The notes beneath the pieces are model-generated. The model was not told the origin of the DNA and ran no database searches. It worked only from the letters and a program-made list of their open reading frames with translations. Shown here piece by piece: positions 15,427-24,133 of a stretch of 42,912 nt of DNA (position 1 is its first letter; each line of letters opens with the position of its first letter). The position numbers and the translations under genes are program-made. The stretch spans positions 1-42,912 of the forward strand of contig CAPXWY010000007.1 of NCBI GenBank assembly GCA_948736885.1. The letters are read 5' to 3'. The DNA comes from an uncultured Alistipes sp. Lineage in GTDB: Bacteria; Bacteroidota; Bacteroidia; Bacteroidales; Rikenellaceae.

Positions 15427-17181
15427 ATGAAAACTACTGGACGTGTAAACGGCATCATCTCGAACATCGTCATCGTCAAGGCCGACGGACCCGTGGGCCA
15501 GAACGAGATATGTTACGTGTATGCCGGCGATACGAAGATGATGGCCGAGGTCATCAAGGTCATGGGCGATGCGGCCTATGTGCAGGTGTTCGACAGCACG
15601 CGCGGTCTGAAAATCGGCGACCGCGTCGAATTCGAGGGTCACATGCTCGAAGCGACGCTGGCTCCGGGTCTGCTGTCGCGCAACTACGACGGTCTGCAGA
15701 ACGACCTCGAAAAGATGGACGGTCTGTTCATCGCCCGCGGTTCGATGACCGAGCCCGTCGATTTCGGGGCCGAGTGGGAGTTCGCGCCGCTGGCCAAGGA
15801 GGGCGACAAGGTGTCGGCCGCTTCGTGGCTCGGCGAGGTCAAGGAGCAGTGGCTCACCCATAAAATCATGGTGCCGTTCACGATGACCGACACCTATACG
15901 GTCAAGAGCGTCGCCGCCGCGGGCAAGTACAAGATTACCGACACGATGGCCGTGGTCGTCGACGCCGAGGGCCGCGAGCACAACATCACCATGGTGCAGA
16001 AATGGCCCGTCAAGCAGGCGGTCCGCTGTTATACCGAGAAGCCCCGCCCCTCCCGCGTCATGGAGACCGGCGTGCGCGCCATCGACACGTTCAACCCCAT
16101 GGCCGAGGGCGGTACGGGCTTCATCCCCGGGCCGTTCGGCGCAGGCAAGACGGTGCTTCAGCACGCCATCTCGAAGCAGGCCGACGCCGACGTCATCATC
16201 ATGGTGGCCTGCGGCGAGCGTGCCAACGAGGTGGTCGAAATCTTCAAGGAGTTTCCCGAGTTGGTCGACCCCCGCACGGGCCACAAGCTCATGGAGCGTA
16301 CGATTATCATCTGCAACACCTCCAACATGCCCGTCGCCGCGCGCGAGGCGTCGGTCTACACGGGTATGACCATCGGCGAGTATTACCGCGCCATGGGGCT
16401 CAAGGTGCTTGTCATGGCCGACTCCACGTCGCGCTGGGCCCAGGCGCTGCGCGAAATGTCCAACCGTCTGGAGGAGCTGCCCGGTCAGGACGCTTTCCCG
16501 ATGGACCTTTCGGCCATCATCTCCAACTTCTATTCGCGTGCAGGCTTGGTGAAGCTCAGCAACGGCGCCACAGGTTCCGTGACGTTCCTCGGAACGGTGT
16601 CGCCCGCGGGCGGTAACCTCAAGGAGCCTGTCACCGAATCGACCAAGAAAGCGGCCCGCTGTTTCTACGCCCTTTCGCAGGGCCGCGCCGACTCGAAGCG
16701 CTACCCGGCCATCGACCCGCTGGAATCCTACTCCAAATATCTGGAGTATCCTGAAATCAGCCAGTACCTCGACGAGCACATCGGCAAGGGGTGGGTCGAC
16801 ATGGTCTATGCCGGCAAGACGATCGTGCAGCGAGGCAAGGAGGCCAACGACCAGATCAACATCCTCGGCGACGACGGCGTGCCCATCGAGTACCACGAGC
16901 GTTTCTGGAAATCGGAGCTCATCGACTTCGTCATCCTCCAGCAGGACGCTTTCGACGACATCGACGCCAACTGCCCCGTCGAGCGTCAGAAGATGATGTA
17001 CGAGATGGTGCTCGGCATCTGCCGCAAGGATTTCCGCTTCACCGACTTCGAGGAGTGCTCGCAGTTCTTCAAGGGGCTCATCAACCTTTTCCGCCAGATG
17101 AACTACTCCGAGTGGCAGTCGGAGAAGTTCCACGGCTACAAGCAGCAGATCGAGCAGTATGTACTTGCCAAAACCGAATAA
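15427..17181 (+). CDS. atpA: V-type ATPase catalytic subunit A
   Basis: Subunit A binds and hydrolyses ATP in the A3B3 head. The 584-residue protein carries the Walker A loop GPFGAGKT at residues 235-242, with the A-type non-homologous insert before it (about 110-200), the catalytic glutamate segment ACGERANEVVE after it and LVMADSTSRWAQALREMS as the Walker B and arginine-rich region. The length and the insert separate it from F-type beta subunits. The B gene follows after only a few bases. Direction of function (pump or synthase) cannot be read from this subunit. Confidence 0.97.
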   Translation: MKTTGRVNGIISNIVIVKADGPVGQNEICYVYAGDTKMMAEVIKVMGDAAYVQVFDSTRGLKIGDRVEFEGHMLEATLAPGLLSRNYDGLQNDLEKMDGLFIARGSMTEPVDFGAEWEFAPLAKEGDKVSAASWLGEVKEQWLTHKIMVPFTMTDTYTVKSVAAAGKYKITDTMAVVVDAEGREHNITMVQKWPVKQAVRCYTEKPRPSRVMETGVRAIDTFNPMAEGGTGFIPGPFGAGKTVLQHAISKQADADVIIMVACGERANEVVEIFKEFPELVDPRTGHKLMERTIIICNTSNMPVAAREASVYTGMTIGEYYRAMGLKVLVMADSTSRWAQALREMSNRLEELPGQDAFPMDLSAIISNFYSRAGLVKLSNGATGSVTFLGTVSPAGGNLKEPVTESTKKAARCFYALSQGRADSKRYPAIDPLESYSKYLEYPEISQYLDEHIGKGWVDMVYAGKTIVQRGKEANDQINILGDDGVPIEYHERFWKSELIDFVILQQDAFDDIDANCPVERQKMMYEMVLGICRKDFRFTDFEECSQFFKGLINLFRQMNYSEWQSEKFHGYKQQIEQYVLAKTE

Positions 17182-17185
17182 AGCC

Positions 17186-18505
17186 ATGACAACACGCGCA
17201 TTTCAGAAGATATATACCCGAATCGACAACATCACCAAAGCTACCGTCACACTCCGCGCTTCGGGCGTCGGCAACGACGAGTTGGCCACCGTCGGCGGCA
17301 AGCTCGCGCAGGTCGTCAAAATCATGGGCGAGAACGTCACCTTGCAGGTCTTCGCCGGTACGGAGGGCATCGCCACCGATTCGGAGGTGATGTTCCACGG
17401 CGAGCCGCCCAAGCTCAAGGTCTCGGACAACCTCGCCGGGCGTTTCTTCAACGCCTACGGCGAGCCTTTGGAGGGCGGCGAGGCCGTCGAGGGCGAGGCC
17501 CGCGAAATCGGCGGTCCGACGGTCAATCCGTTCAAGCGTATCCAGCCCTCGGAGCTCATCGCTACGGGTATCGCCGGCATCGACTTGAACAATACCATCG
17601 TTTCGGGTCAGAAGATTCCGTTCTTCGCCGACCCCGACCAGCCTTATAACGCCGTCATGGCCAATGTGGCCCTGCGCGCCAAGGCCGACAAAATCATCCT
17701 GGGCGGTATGGGTCTCACGAACGACGACTTTCTCTACTTCAAGTCGGTCTTCGAGAACGCCGGAGCCTTGGACCGCATCGTCTCGTTCGTCAACACCACC
17801 GAGAATCCGCCCGTCGAGCGTCTGCTCGTGCCCGACATGGCTTTGACCGCCGCCGAGTACTTCGCCGTCGACAAGGGCGAAAAGGTGTTGGTGCTGCTCA
17901 CCGACATGACCCTCTACGCCGATGCGCTGGCCATCGTCTCGAACCGTATGGACCAGATTCCGTCGAAGGATTCGATGCCCGGTTCGCTCTATTCCGACCT
18001 GGCCAAGATTTACGAGAAGGCCGTGCAGCTGCCCAACGGCGGTTCGATCACCATCATCGCCGTGACGACCCTTTCGGGCGGCGACATCACCCACGCCATT
18101 CCCGACAATACGGGTTACATTACGGAGGGCCAGTTGTTCCTGCGCAACGATTCCGACACGGGCAAGGTCATCGTCGACCCGTTCCGTTCGCTGTCGCGTC
18201 TGAAGCAGCTCGTCATCGGCAAGAAGACCCGCGAGGACCATCCGCAGGTGATGAACGCTTGTGTGCGTCTTTATGCCGACGCCGCCAACGCCAAGACCAA
18301 GCTCGAAAACGGTTTCGACCTTTCGGACTACGACGAGCGCACCTTGAAGTTCGCCCACGATTATTCCGAGAAGCTGCTGGCCATCGACGTCAACATCGAC
18401 ATCACCGCGATGCTCGACACGGCGTGGGCCCTTTTCGCCGAGTACTTCTCGCCCGAGGAGGTCGCCATCAAGGAGGAGCTCATCAAGAAATACTGGAAAG
18501 CATAG
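17186..18505 (+). CDS. atpB: V-type ATPase regulatory subunit B
   Basis: Subunit B alternates with A in the head and holds the non-catalytic nucleotide sites. The 439-residue protein lacks a GxxxxGKT loop, as expected: the matching region reads SGQKIPFFADPDQPYN. Other B-type segments are LVLLTDMTLYADAL and LPNGGSITIIAVTTLSGGDITH. I chose the ATG at 17186 (MTTRAFQKIYTRID) because it lies four bases after the atpA stop, while a start at 17159 would overlap it. Confidence 0.96.
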   Translation: MTTRAFQKIYTRIDNITKATVTLRASGVGNDELATVGGKLAQVVKIMGENVTLQVFAGTEGIATDSEVMFHGEPPKLKVSDNLAGRFFNAYGEPLEGGEAVEGEAREIGGPTVNPFKRIQPSELIATGIAGIDLNNTIVSGQKIPFFADPDQPYNAVMANVALRAKADKIILGGMGLTNDDFLYFKSVFENAGALDRIVSFVNTTENPPVERLLVPDMALTAAEYFAVDKGEKVLVLLTDMTLYADALAIVSNRMDQIPSKDSMPGSLYSDLAKIYEKAVQLPNGGSITIIAVTTLSGGDITHAIPDNTGYITEGQLFLRNDSDTGKVIVDPFRSLSRLKQLVIGKKTREDHPQVMNACVRLYADAANAKTKLENGFDLSDYDERTLKFAHDYSEKLLAIDVNIDITAMLDTAWALFAEYFSPEEVAIKEELIKKYWKA

Positions 18506-18511
18506 CTTGCC

Positions 18512-19120
18512 ATGGCCATCAAATTCCAATATAACAAAACTTCGCTCGGCGAACTCGGCAAGCAGCTCAAGATGCGGCAGAAGGCCCTTCCGACCATCAA
18601 AAGCAAGGAGTCGGCCCTGCGTTCCGAGGTCAAGAAAGCGAAGGATTCCGCGGGCGACTACCGCCGTCGGCTCGACGCCCTGAAAGCCGAGTACGACTAC
18701 ATGGCGGCGCTGTGGGGCGAGTTCGACGACGGGCTGGTGCGCATCGCCGACGTGGAGCTCTCGACGCAGAAAATCGCTGGCGTGCGGACACCCGTGCTGA
18801 CCGACGTGAAGTTCGAGGAGAAGCCCTACGACCTCTTCTCCGCTCCCGTGTGGTTCGCCGACGGCGTGGAGATTCTCAAGCGGCTGGCCCGCCTGGCCCT
18901 GGAGTTCGAGGTCTACGAGCGCAAGATGGAGCTTCTGGACTTCGCGCGGCGCAAGACCACGCAGAAGGTGAACCTCTACGAAAAGGTGCAGATTCCCGGT
19001 TACGAGGACGCCATCCGCAAGATCAAGCGCTTCATGGAGGACGAGGAGAACCTCTCCAAGTCGGCTCAGAAAATCGTCAAAACCAAACAGCAGCAGGCCG
19101 GGGAGGGCGCTACGTTATGA
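18512..19120 (+). CDS. atpD: V-type ATPase subunit D (central rotor shaft)
   Basis: Subunit D is the coiled-coil rotor shaft that turns inside the A3B3 head. The 202-residue protein has the two long terminal helices expected (about 5-75 and 120-195) around a short middle. It contains KTSLGELGKQLKMRQKALP near the start. The partner F subunit that normally binds D is not encoded anywhere in the operon. The stop overlaps the atpI start by 4 bp (ATGA), indicating translational coupling. Confidence 0.92.
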   Translation: MAIKFQYNKTSLGELGKQLKMRQKALPTIKSKESALRSEVKKAKDSAGDYRRRLDALKAEYDYMAALWGEFDDGLVRIADVELSTQKIAGVRTPVLTDVKFEEKPYDLFSAPVWFADGVEILKRLARLALEFEVYERKMELLDFARRKTTQKVNLYEKVQIPGYEDAIRKIKRFMEDEENLSKSAQKIVKTKQQQAGEGATL

Positions 19121-20958
19121 TAGCAAGAATGTCGAAATACGACTTTGTGCTCTTTGCGGCACAGAGCGCCGATTTTGTCGATAGGTTGCGCGACCTCGGG
19201 TTGGTCGACATCACCACCGCAGGGTGGGAACCCTCCGAGGAGGACCGCCAGCTGCTTCTGGACATCGAAGCGGGTACCAAGGCGCTCGATTTCCTCAAGG
19301 CGTGGGCCGGAGAATCCGAGCACAATCAGACCGGGGCGCAGCCCTATGCTTCGGGCGAGGAGACGTTCCGGCAGTATGCGGCCGCCCAGCGGGCCCTTGC
19401 CGCTTCGCGGACCGAAATCGCGCGGCTCGAAAAGAGCGCCGAGGAGCTCCGGCCGTGGGGTGAGTTCGACGTGGCCCGCGTGCAGAAGCTCGCCGGGCAA
19501 GGAATCGTCCTGCGCTACTTCTCCGCTCAGCGCAACACCTACGACAAGATGTCGGCCGAGTGGTCGGAGCAGTACGCCGTTTCCGAAATCAACCGGACCG
19601 ATTCGACCGTGTGGTTCATCGTGGTGGCTGCTCCCGGGCAGGAAATCAACCTCGATGCGCAGGAGATGAAGACGCCGCAGATGGACGTCCGGCAGGCCGG
19701 GGAGGCCATCGCCGCCGAGCAGGCCAAGGTCGCGGCGCTCGATGCGGAATTCGCCCGGGCTGCGGCTTCCCGCGAGTTGCTGGCGGCCTACGTCGCGTCG
19801 CTCAAGGAGCGGTTGCAGGGCGTCAAGGTCGAGGCTACGGCCCGGCAGGCGGCCGACGGCACGCTGGTCGTCATGGAGGGTTGGGCCGAGACGGAGACTT
19901 CCGCCAAGGTCGACGCCCTGCTGGAGGAGTATCCCAATGTGGTCTATATCAAGAGCGACCCCACGCCCGAGGACAATACTCCGGTGAAACTGAAAAACGG
20001 TTGGTTCGCGCGGATTTTCGAGCTCGTGGGCGACATGTACGCCCGGCCCAAGTACGGCACGCTCGACCTCACGCCGTTCTTCGCACCGTTCTACATGCTT
20101 TTCTTCGGCATCTGCCTGAACGATGCGGGTTACGGGTTGATTCTGCTCGGCATGGGGCTGTGGCTCCTCCGCAAGAATCCCAAGCCCGGCATGATGCGGC
20201 AGGCCGCGTGGTTCGCTACGATGTGCGCCGCGGCAACGATTCTGTTCGGATTGTTCTGCGGGTCGTTCTTCGGCATGAACCTCAAGGATTACTTTCCCTC
20301 GATTCCGTTCTTCGACTTCCAGGGGCAGTTCTTCTCCATCGCGCTGGCCATCGGCATGGTGCAGATTCTGTTCGGCATGCTGATAAGCGTGGTCGTGACG
20401 GCACGGACGTTCGGCGTGCGCTATTCGTTGGGCACGATGGGGTGGTTCATCATCCTGCTGGCCGCTTCCGTCGCCGGAGGGCTTCCGATGCTCAACGAAA
20501 AGTGGGTCATTCCCGGTTTCACCACCTCGTCGGTGGCGTTCTATGTCGTGTTGGGAATCGGCGCCGTGCTGATGTTGTTCTTCAACACGCCCGGGCGCAA
20601 TCCGCTGCTCAACCTCGGGTCGGGCGTGTGGAATTTCTACAACAATCTGACGGGGCTGCTCAGCGACGTGCTGTCGTACATCCGGCTTTTCGCCATCGGT
20701 TTGTCGGGCGGCGTGCTGGCGCTGGTGTTCAATTCGCTGGCCGAAGGTTTCGTGCCCGACGGTGCCAATATCGTCGTGCGGATTCTTATCATGCTGCCGA
20801 TTCTGCTGATCGGCCACGGCATCAACCTTTTCATGTCGACCATTTCGTCGTTCGTCCATCCGATGCGTCTGACGTTCGTCGAATTCTACAAGAACGCCGG
20901 CTTCGAGATGGCTACGCGCAATTTCGAGCCGCTTCAGAAAGTGAAAGGTGAAAGGTGA
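19117..20958 (+). CDS. atpI: V-type ATPase subunit I (a-type membrane stator)
   Basis: Subunit I provides the two half-channels through which ions reach the K ring. The 613-residue protein has a cytoplasmic N-terminal half (about 1-310, rich in coiled coil) and about seven membrane helices in the C-terminal half, starting near FFAPFYMLFFGICLNDAGYG. The conserved helix with the key arginine is in LLSDVLSYIRLFAIGLSG. The start at 19117 overlaps atpD. The last codons lie in a (GTGAAAG)3-like repeat, with the stop inside it, so loss or gain of one 7-base unit would change the C-terminus. A 131-base gap separates it from atpK. Confidence 0.94.
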   Translation: MIARMSKYDFVLFAAQSADFVDRLRDLGLVDITTAGWEPSEEDRQLLLDIEAGTKALDFLKAWAGESEHNQTGAQPYASGEETFRQYAAAQRALAASRTEIARLEKSAEELRPWGEFDVARVQKLAGQGIVLRYFSAQRNTYDKMSAEWSEQYAVSEINRTDSTVWFIVVAAPGQEINLDAQEMKTPQMDVRQAGEAIAAEQAKVAALDAEFARAAASRELLAAYVASLKERLQGVKVEATARQAADGTLVVMEGWAETETSAKVDALLEEYPNVVYIKSDPTPEDNTPVKLKNGWFARIFELVGDMYARPKYGTLDLTPFFAPFYMLFFGICLNDAGYGLILLGMGLWLLRKNPKPGMMRQAAWFATMCAAATILFGLFCGSFFGMNLKDYFPSIPFFDFQGQFFSIALAIGMVQILFGMLISVVVTARTFGVRYSLGTMGWFIILLAASVAGGLPMLNEKWVIPGFTTSSVAFYVVLGIGAVLMLFFNTPGRNPLLNLGSGVWNFYNNLTGLLSDVLSYIRLFAIGLSGGVLALVFNSLAEGFVPDGANIVVRILIMLPILLIGHGINLFMSTISSFVHPMRLTFVEFYKNAGFEMATRNFEPLQKVKGER

Positions 20959-20961
20959 AAA
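20941..20961 (+). repeat. Heptamer repeat across the atpI stop codon
   Basis: GTGAAAG occurs at 20941-20947 and 20948-20954 and nearly again (GTGAAAA) at 20955-20961. The TGA stop is at 20956-20958. Because the unit is seven bases, slippage would shift the reading frame at the end of atpI. Confidence 0.55.
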
Positions 20962-21056
20962 GCCGGCTTCCGCAGAAGGAGCGGGCGGCACTTTCCGGAA
21001 CTTGTTTCCGAGCGTATCGTTCCGACCGGGTGCGGCATCCGAAACAAAAAGACTGA

Positions 21057-21542
<486 letters not shown>

Positions 21543-21560
21543 GTCCGCTGTGCTACAATG

Positions 21561-21594
21561 AAATCCCGCAAGGCGTCGCCTTGCGGGATTTTTG
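21561..21594 (+). terminator. Terminator of the V-type ATPase operon
   Basis: A perfect 14-bp stem (21561-21574 with 21578-21591), AAATCCCGCAAGGC and its complement, closes a three-base loop and is followed by further T. The A-rich left side would let it act in both directions. Confidence 0.85.
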
Positions 21595-21614
21595 TTGCCC
21601 GGGCCTGGTGTGGG

Positions 21615-21845
21615 TTAAAAGCAGCCGTGCAGATGCTGGACGCAGCGCACGGAGAGGGCCGCGGCCCGATTGGCGTTGTTCAGCGGGTTCACGTTGCCCG
21701 AGTTGAAGTTCAAGTAACCCGCGTTGCGGTCGCCTGCGGCATAGGACGACGAGGAGTAGACGTAGCCGTTCGTGCCGACATTCGTCAAGGCTCCCGTCGA
21801 ATTCGTGCGGTAGCCCGCAGCAGGCGGTCGGAGCAATCGCTGGAA
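21615..21845 (-). pseudogene. Truncated 3' fragment of a FISUMP/C-type-lectin-like surface protein gene
   Basis: The minus strand encodes about 75 residues that resemble the C-terminal end of Bacteroidota surface proteins with a lectin-like or Fibrobacter succinogenes paralogous domain: RPPAAGYRTNSTGALTNVG, then YLNFNSGNVNPLNNANR, then LSVRCVQHL before the stop. The upstream end of the similarity meets an AT-rich repeat at about 21850, and no start or signal peptide belongs to it. Such Asn-rich tails also occur in variable regions of diversity-generating retroelements, but no reverse transcriptase or template repeat is seen here. I take it as a gene remnant. Confidence 0.55.
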
Positions 21846-21858
21846 TGAATGGCAAAAA

Positions 21859-21945
21859 AATGAATAATGAATAGTTAATAGGGAATAATCAGCCAAGACA
21901 TAAGAGCAGTTCAATTATTCACTATTCATTGTTAATTATTCATTA
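21859..21945. repeat. AT-rich inverted repeat next to the truncated lectin-like fragment
   Basis: Arms at 21859-21889 and 21913-21945 share inverted words (GAATAATGAATAG, TTATTCACTATTC, TTAATTATTC) around a short spacer. The architecture is like that of the element at 11103-11250, although the words differ. The rest of the 21543-22147 gap holds a terminator, the gene fragment and one TAAAACGTTTTA palindrome. Confidence 0.5.
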
Positions 21946-22010
21946 GCCCAAGTTTTCTGCCAGACTGGGATGTATAGCTGGCGGCGTGCCGTGACGTTTC
22001 AGCGGTTTGC

Positions 22011-22022
22011 TAAAACGTTTTA
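22011..22022. promoter_or_regulatory. Third TAAAACGTTTTA palindrome
   Basis: TAAAACGTTTTA here repeats the motif seen twice at 4935-4995. It lies downstream of the OafA-type gene and is not near a recognisable promoter. Confidence 0.45.
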
Positions 22023-22147
22023 ACGGCCCGGAAATCCCTGCCGCCAGCGGATTGCTGAATCTGCGAACCGCACTGGCACGACCCGTAGCCCGTGCCATTC
22101 CGGGTTCTCGGCTGCTTTTGGCGGATTGTGTAGCTGTTTATCTATCG

Positions 22148-23971
22148 TTAGAATATTTGTTTGAAGTCTATCGTTTTGGCGTAATATTTCGCCCCGCCCA
22201 AGGTCAGATGCTTGGTATCCTGACTGATGAGCTTATGATCCGGCGAGAAAGCGGCCACCGAGTTCTTGCCTATTGCCGATATGCTGAGCAAATCAATGTA
22301 CTTGTCTTGCCACTCCGCTTTCAGAAGATCGTTTATGACGAAGAAGTTGGGATTGATCTTGATGGTCTGCTGGAAGTAGTCGGGCCGGTGCCTGTTCTTG
22401 TAGATGGTGCCGGTGCTGTTGCCGTAATTCTTGGTTCCGATACCCCAGACTTCCGCTTCGGGCCGCAGATTTTCCCAAACATAGTAGGGAACGTCGTGTT
22501 TCCAGCCGAAGATGAAGATGCGGTCGCTCCGGCGGATTCTGCCGATATGTTTTTTGTCGATCTGATAGGCATATGACAGGTTTGCCTTGCCGGCCATTTC
22601 GGATTCGAGCAGAATGTTTACCCAATCTCTCGCGAAGCTGTTGCCGACGACGAGAACATTGATTTTTCCGTTGTCCTGGGGGAAATCGACGTCGTACGCA
22701 TATACTCTGTCATTGTATTCGGCAAACATGCTTCTGGACACGTTGTCTTTCTGAACATATAGTTCCGGAATGTCGCGTACTACCCCGGCATGCAGATAGA
22801 GAGCCAAGGCAGCTCCGCTGGTCAGGACAAAGGCCAGCAGAAGTACGATTCTCGTTTGCAGGCATAATTTGACTTTCTGTTCTATCCAGCGATAGGTAAT
22901 GTATGACAGTGTGGGTACTGCGATGACATAGACGAGAACGAAACGCAGCGAAAGGTCGGTCGAAATGTAATAACGATAGAATGCAAGTATCGGCTGATGC
23001 CAGATGAAGATGCTGTAGCTGATGATTCCGAGGGTGCAAAATATCCCCCCCCCGGCTTTTTGGAACCAGGATACCAAGCAGCTTTGCGTATTTTCGGAAA
23101 CAAGGAAGAAGAGGGTCAGTACTACGGTTGTCAGCAATAAGATATTTTGAGGAATAAAGTAATCGCCTGTGTAGGCAGCACCGCTGTCAAGATTGTATCC
23201 AACCGGCTGTTCGCCGATCTGAAACGCTCCGACAAATAGGATGAGCGATAAAATTGCGAAGCAAGCACCGCTAAGCGCTCCGTGCCGGTAGAGCCGCCCT
23301 TGCCGATGATCTGCGATCCACATGCCTGCAAGTCCTCCGAATGAGAGCTCGAAGAATCTGTAAGGCAGTAGGTAGAACCGGTCGCCCGTGCTTACTGAAG
23401 GATTAAGGTAAAGCAGCACCGAGAGGGTCGAAAGAGCCAGAAGCGTGATGACCGCATATTTGTCGAATCCGAACCCCATTTTTTTCGAGAGCCGTTTCAC
23501 GGCCATTACGACCAGAGGGAAGAACAGATAGAACTCGAACAGAATGCCGAGGTACCAGGTGTGCATCAGTGGTTTGAATTCATTGACGGTCTCCCAATAG
23601 TTTCTTGTTGTAATGGATGCTAAAATGTTGTTCGAGAAAATATTGGTGGCCACCACCGATTGCGCCAGATTTTCGTAGTCGTCGGGCACCATGCCATAGT
23701 AGCCGGCCAAAAGCGAAAGGGCCGCTGCAAGGACTGCCAGCGGAAACAGACGGCCCGTTCGTTTTTCCAAAAATGCAAAATAGCGAAATTGTCCGTTCGC
23801 TATATCACGAACGACTTTGGGTACGATCAGGAAGCCATTGATGACGAAGAACGCATCCACTCCGAGATAGCCGCTCGCAGAAATTCCCATGTGGTAGAGA
23901 ACGACGGCCATGATTGCGAACCCTTTCAATAAGTCGAGGTCGCTTCTGTATGTTTTGCTAGGTCGGGTCAT
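22148..23971 (-). CDS. OafA/YrhL-type membrane acyltransferase with C-terminal SGNH domain
   Basis: Proteins of this architecture move acetyl groups across the inner membrane and onto cell-surface polysaccharide or peptidoglycan. The 607-residue protein begins with the acyltransferase-3 domain (about 1-360): YRSDLDLLKGFAIMAVVLYH, with the catalytic-type histidine after the first helix, about ten membrane helices, and FFVINGFLI. From about 400 it carries an SGNH-like domain with VLVVGNSFARDWV (block I, Ser) and QDTKHLTLGGA (block V, D-x-x-H). The start at ATG 23971 is preferred over TTG 24016. It stands alone, with lower GC than the core genes. The acceptor glycan is unknown. Confidence 0.88.
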   Translation of the reverse strand: MTRPSKTYRSDLDLLKGFAIMAVVLYHMGISASGYLGVDAFFVINGFLIVPKVVRDIANGQFRYFAFLEKRTGRLFPLAVLAAALSLLAGYYGMVPDDYENLAQSVVATNIFSNNILASITTRNYWETVNEFKPLMHTWYLGILFEFYLFFPLVVMAVKRLSKKMGFGFDKYAVITLLALSTLSVLLYLNPSVSTGDRFYLLPYRFFELSFGGLAGMWIADHRQGRLYRHGALSGACFAILSLILFVGAFQIGEQPVGYNLDSGAAYTGDYFIPQNILLLTTVVLTLFFLVSENTQSCLVSWFQKAGGGIFCTLGIISYSIFIWHQPILAFYRYYISTDLSLRFVLVYVIAVPTLSYITYRWIEQKVKLCLQTRIVLLLAFVLTSGAALALYLHAGVVRDIPELYVQKDNVSRSMFAEYNDRVYAYDVDFPQDNGKINVLVVGNSFARDWVNILLESEMAGKANLSYAYQIDKKHIGRIRRSDRIFIFGWKHDVPYYVWENLRPEAEVWGIGTKNYGNSTGTIYKNRHRPDYFQQTIKINPNFFVINDLLKAEWQDKYIDLLSISAIGKNSVAAFSPDHKLISQDTKHLTLGGAKYYAKTIDFKQIF

Positions 23972-24053
23972 TATGGATTTTTGTTCCGCATCTGTCGGCT
24001 GTCCGGCGATTGTCAATATCGAACAAGTGCCCGAACGGATGCTAAATTATAGA

Positions 24054-24061
24054 CAAAGGTA
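24054..24061 (-). promoter_or_regulatory. -7 element TACCTTTG for the acyltransferase gene
   Basis: TACCTTTG reads leftward about 80 bases before the ATG at 23971. No clear -33 TTTG was found at the right distance. Confidence 0.5.
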
Positions 24062-24133
24062 GCTAAAATTTAGGATAGTCTTCATAAAAGAACTATCGTT
24101 TGTGCGGCTGTTCTCGGATAAGTGGCGAAACGG

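Noticed and set aside
14491..17187. A very long open frame on the minus strand opposite the V-type ATPase E, DUF2764 and A genes
   Set aside because: It is antisense to well-identified genes, its composition is typical of a codon-position shadow in GC-rich DNA, and it has no recognisable domain.
21600..22147. Complete diversity-generating retroelement
   Set aside because: No reverse transcriptase, accessory gene or template repeat is present; only a short lectin-like tail is seen.
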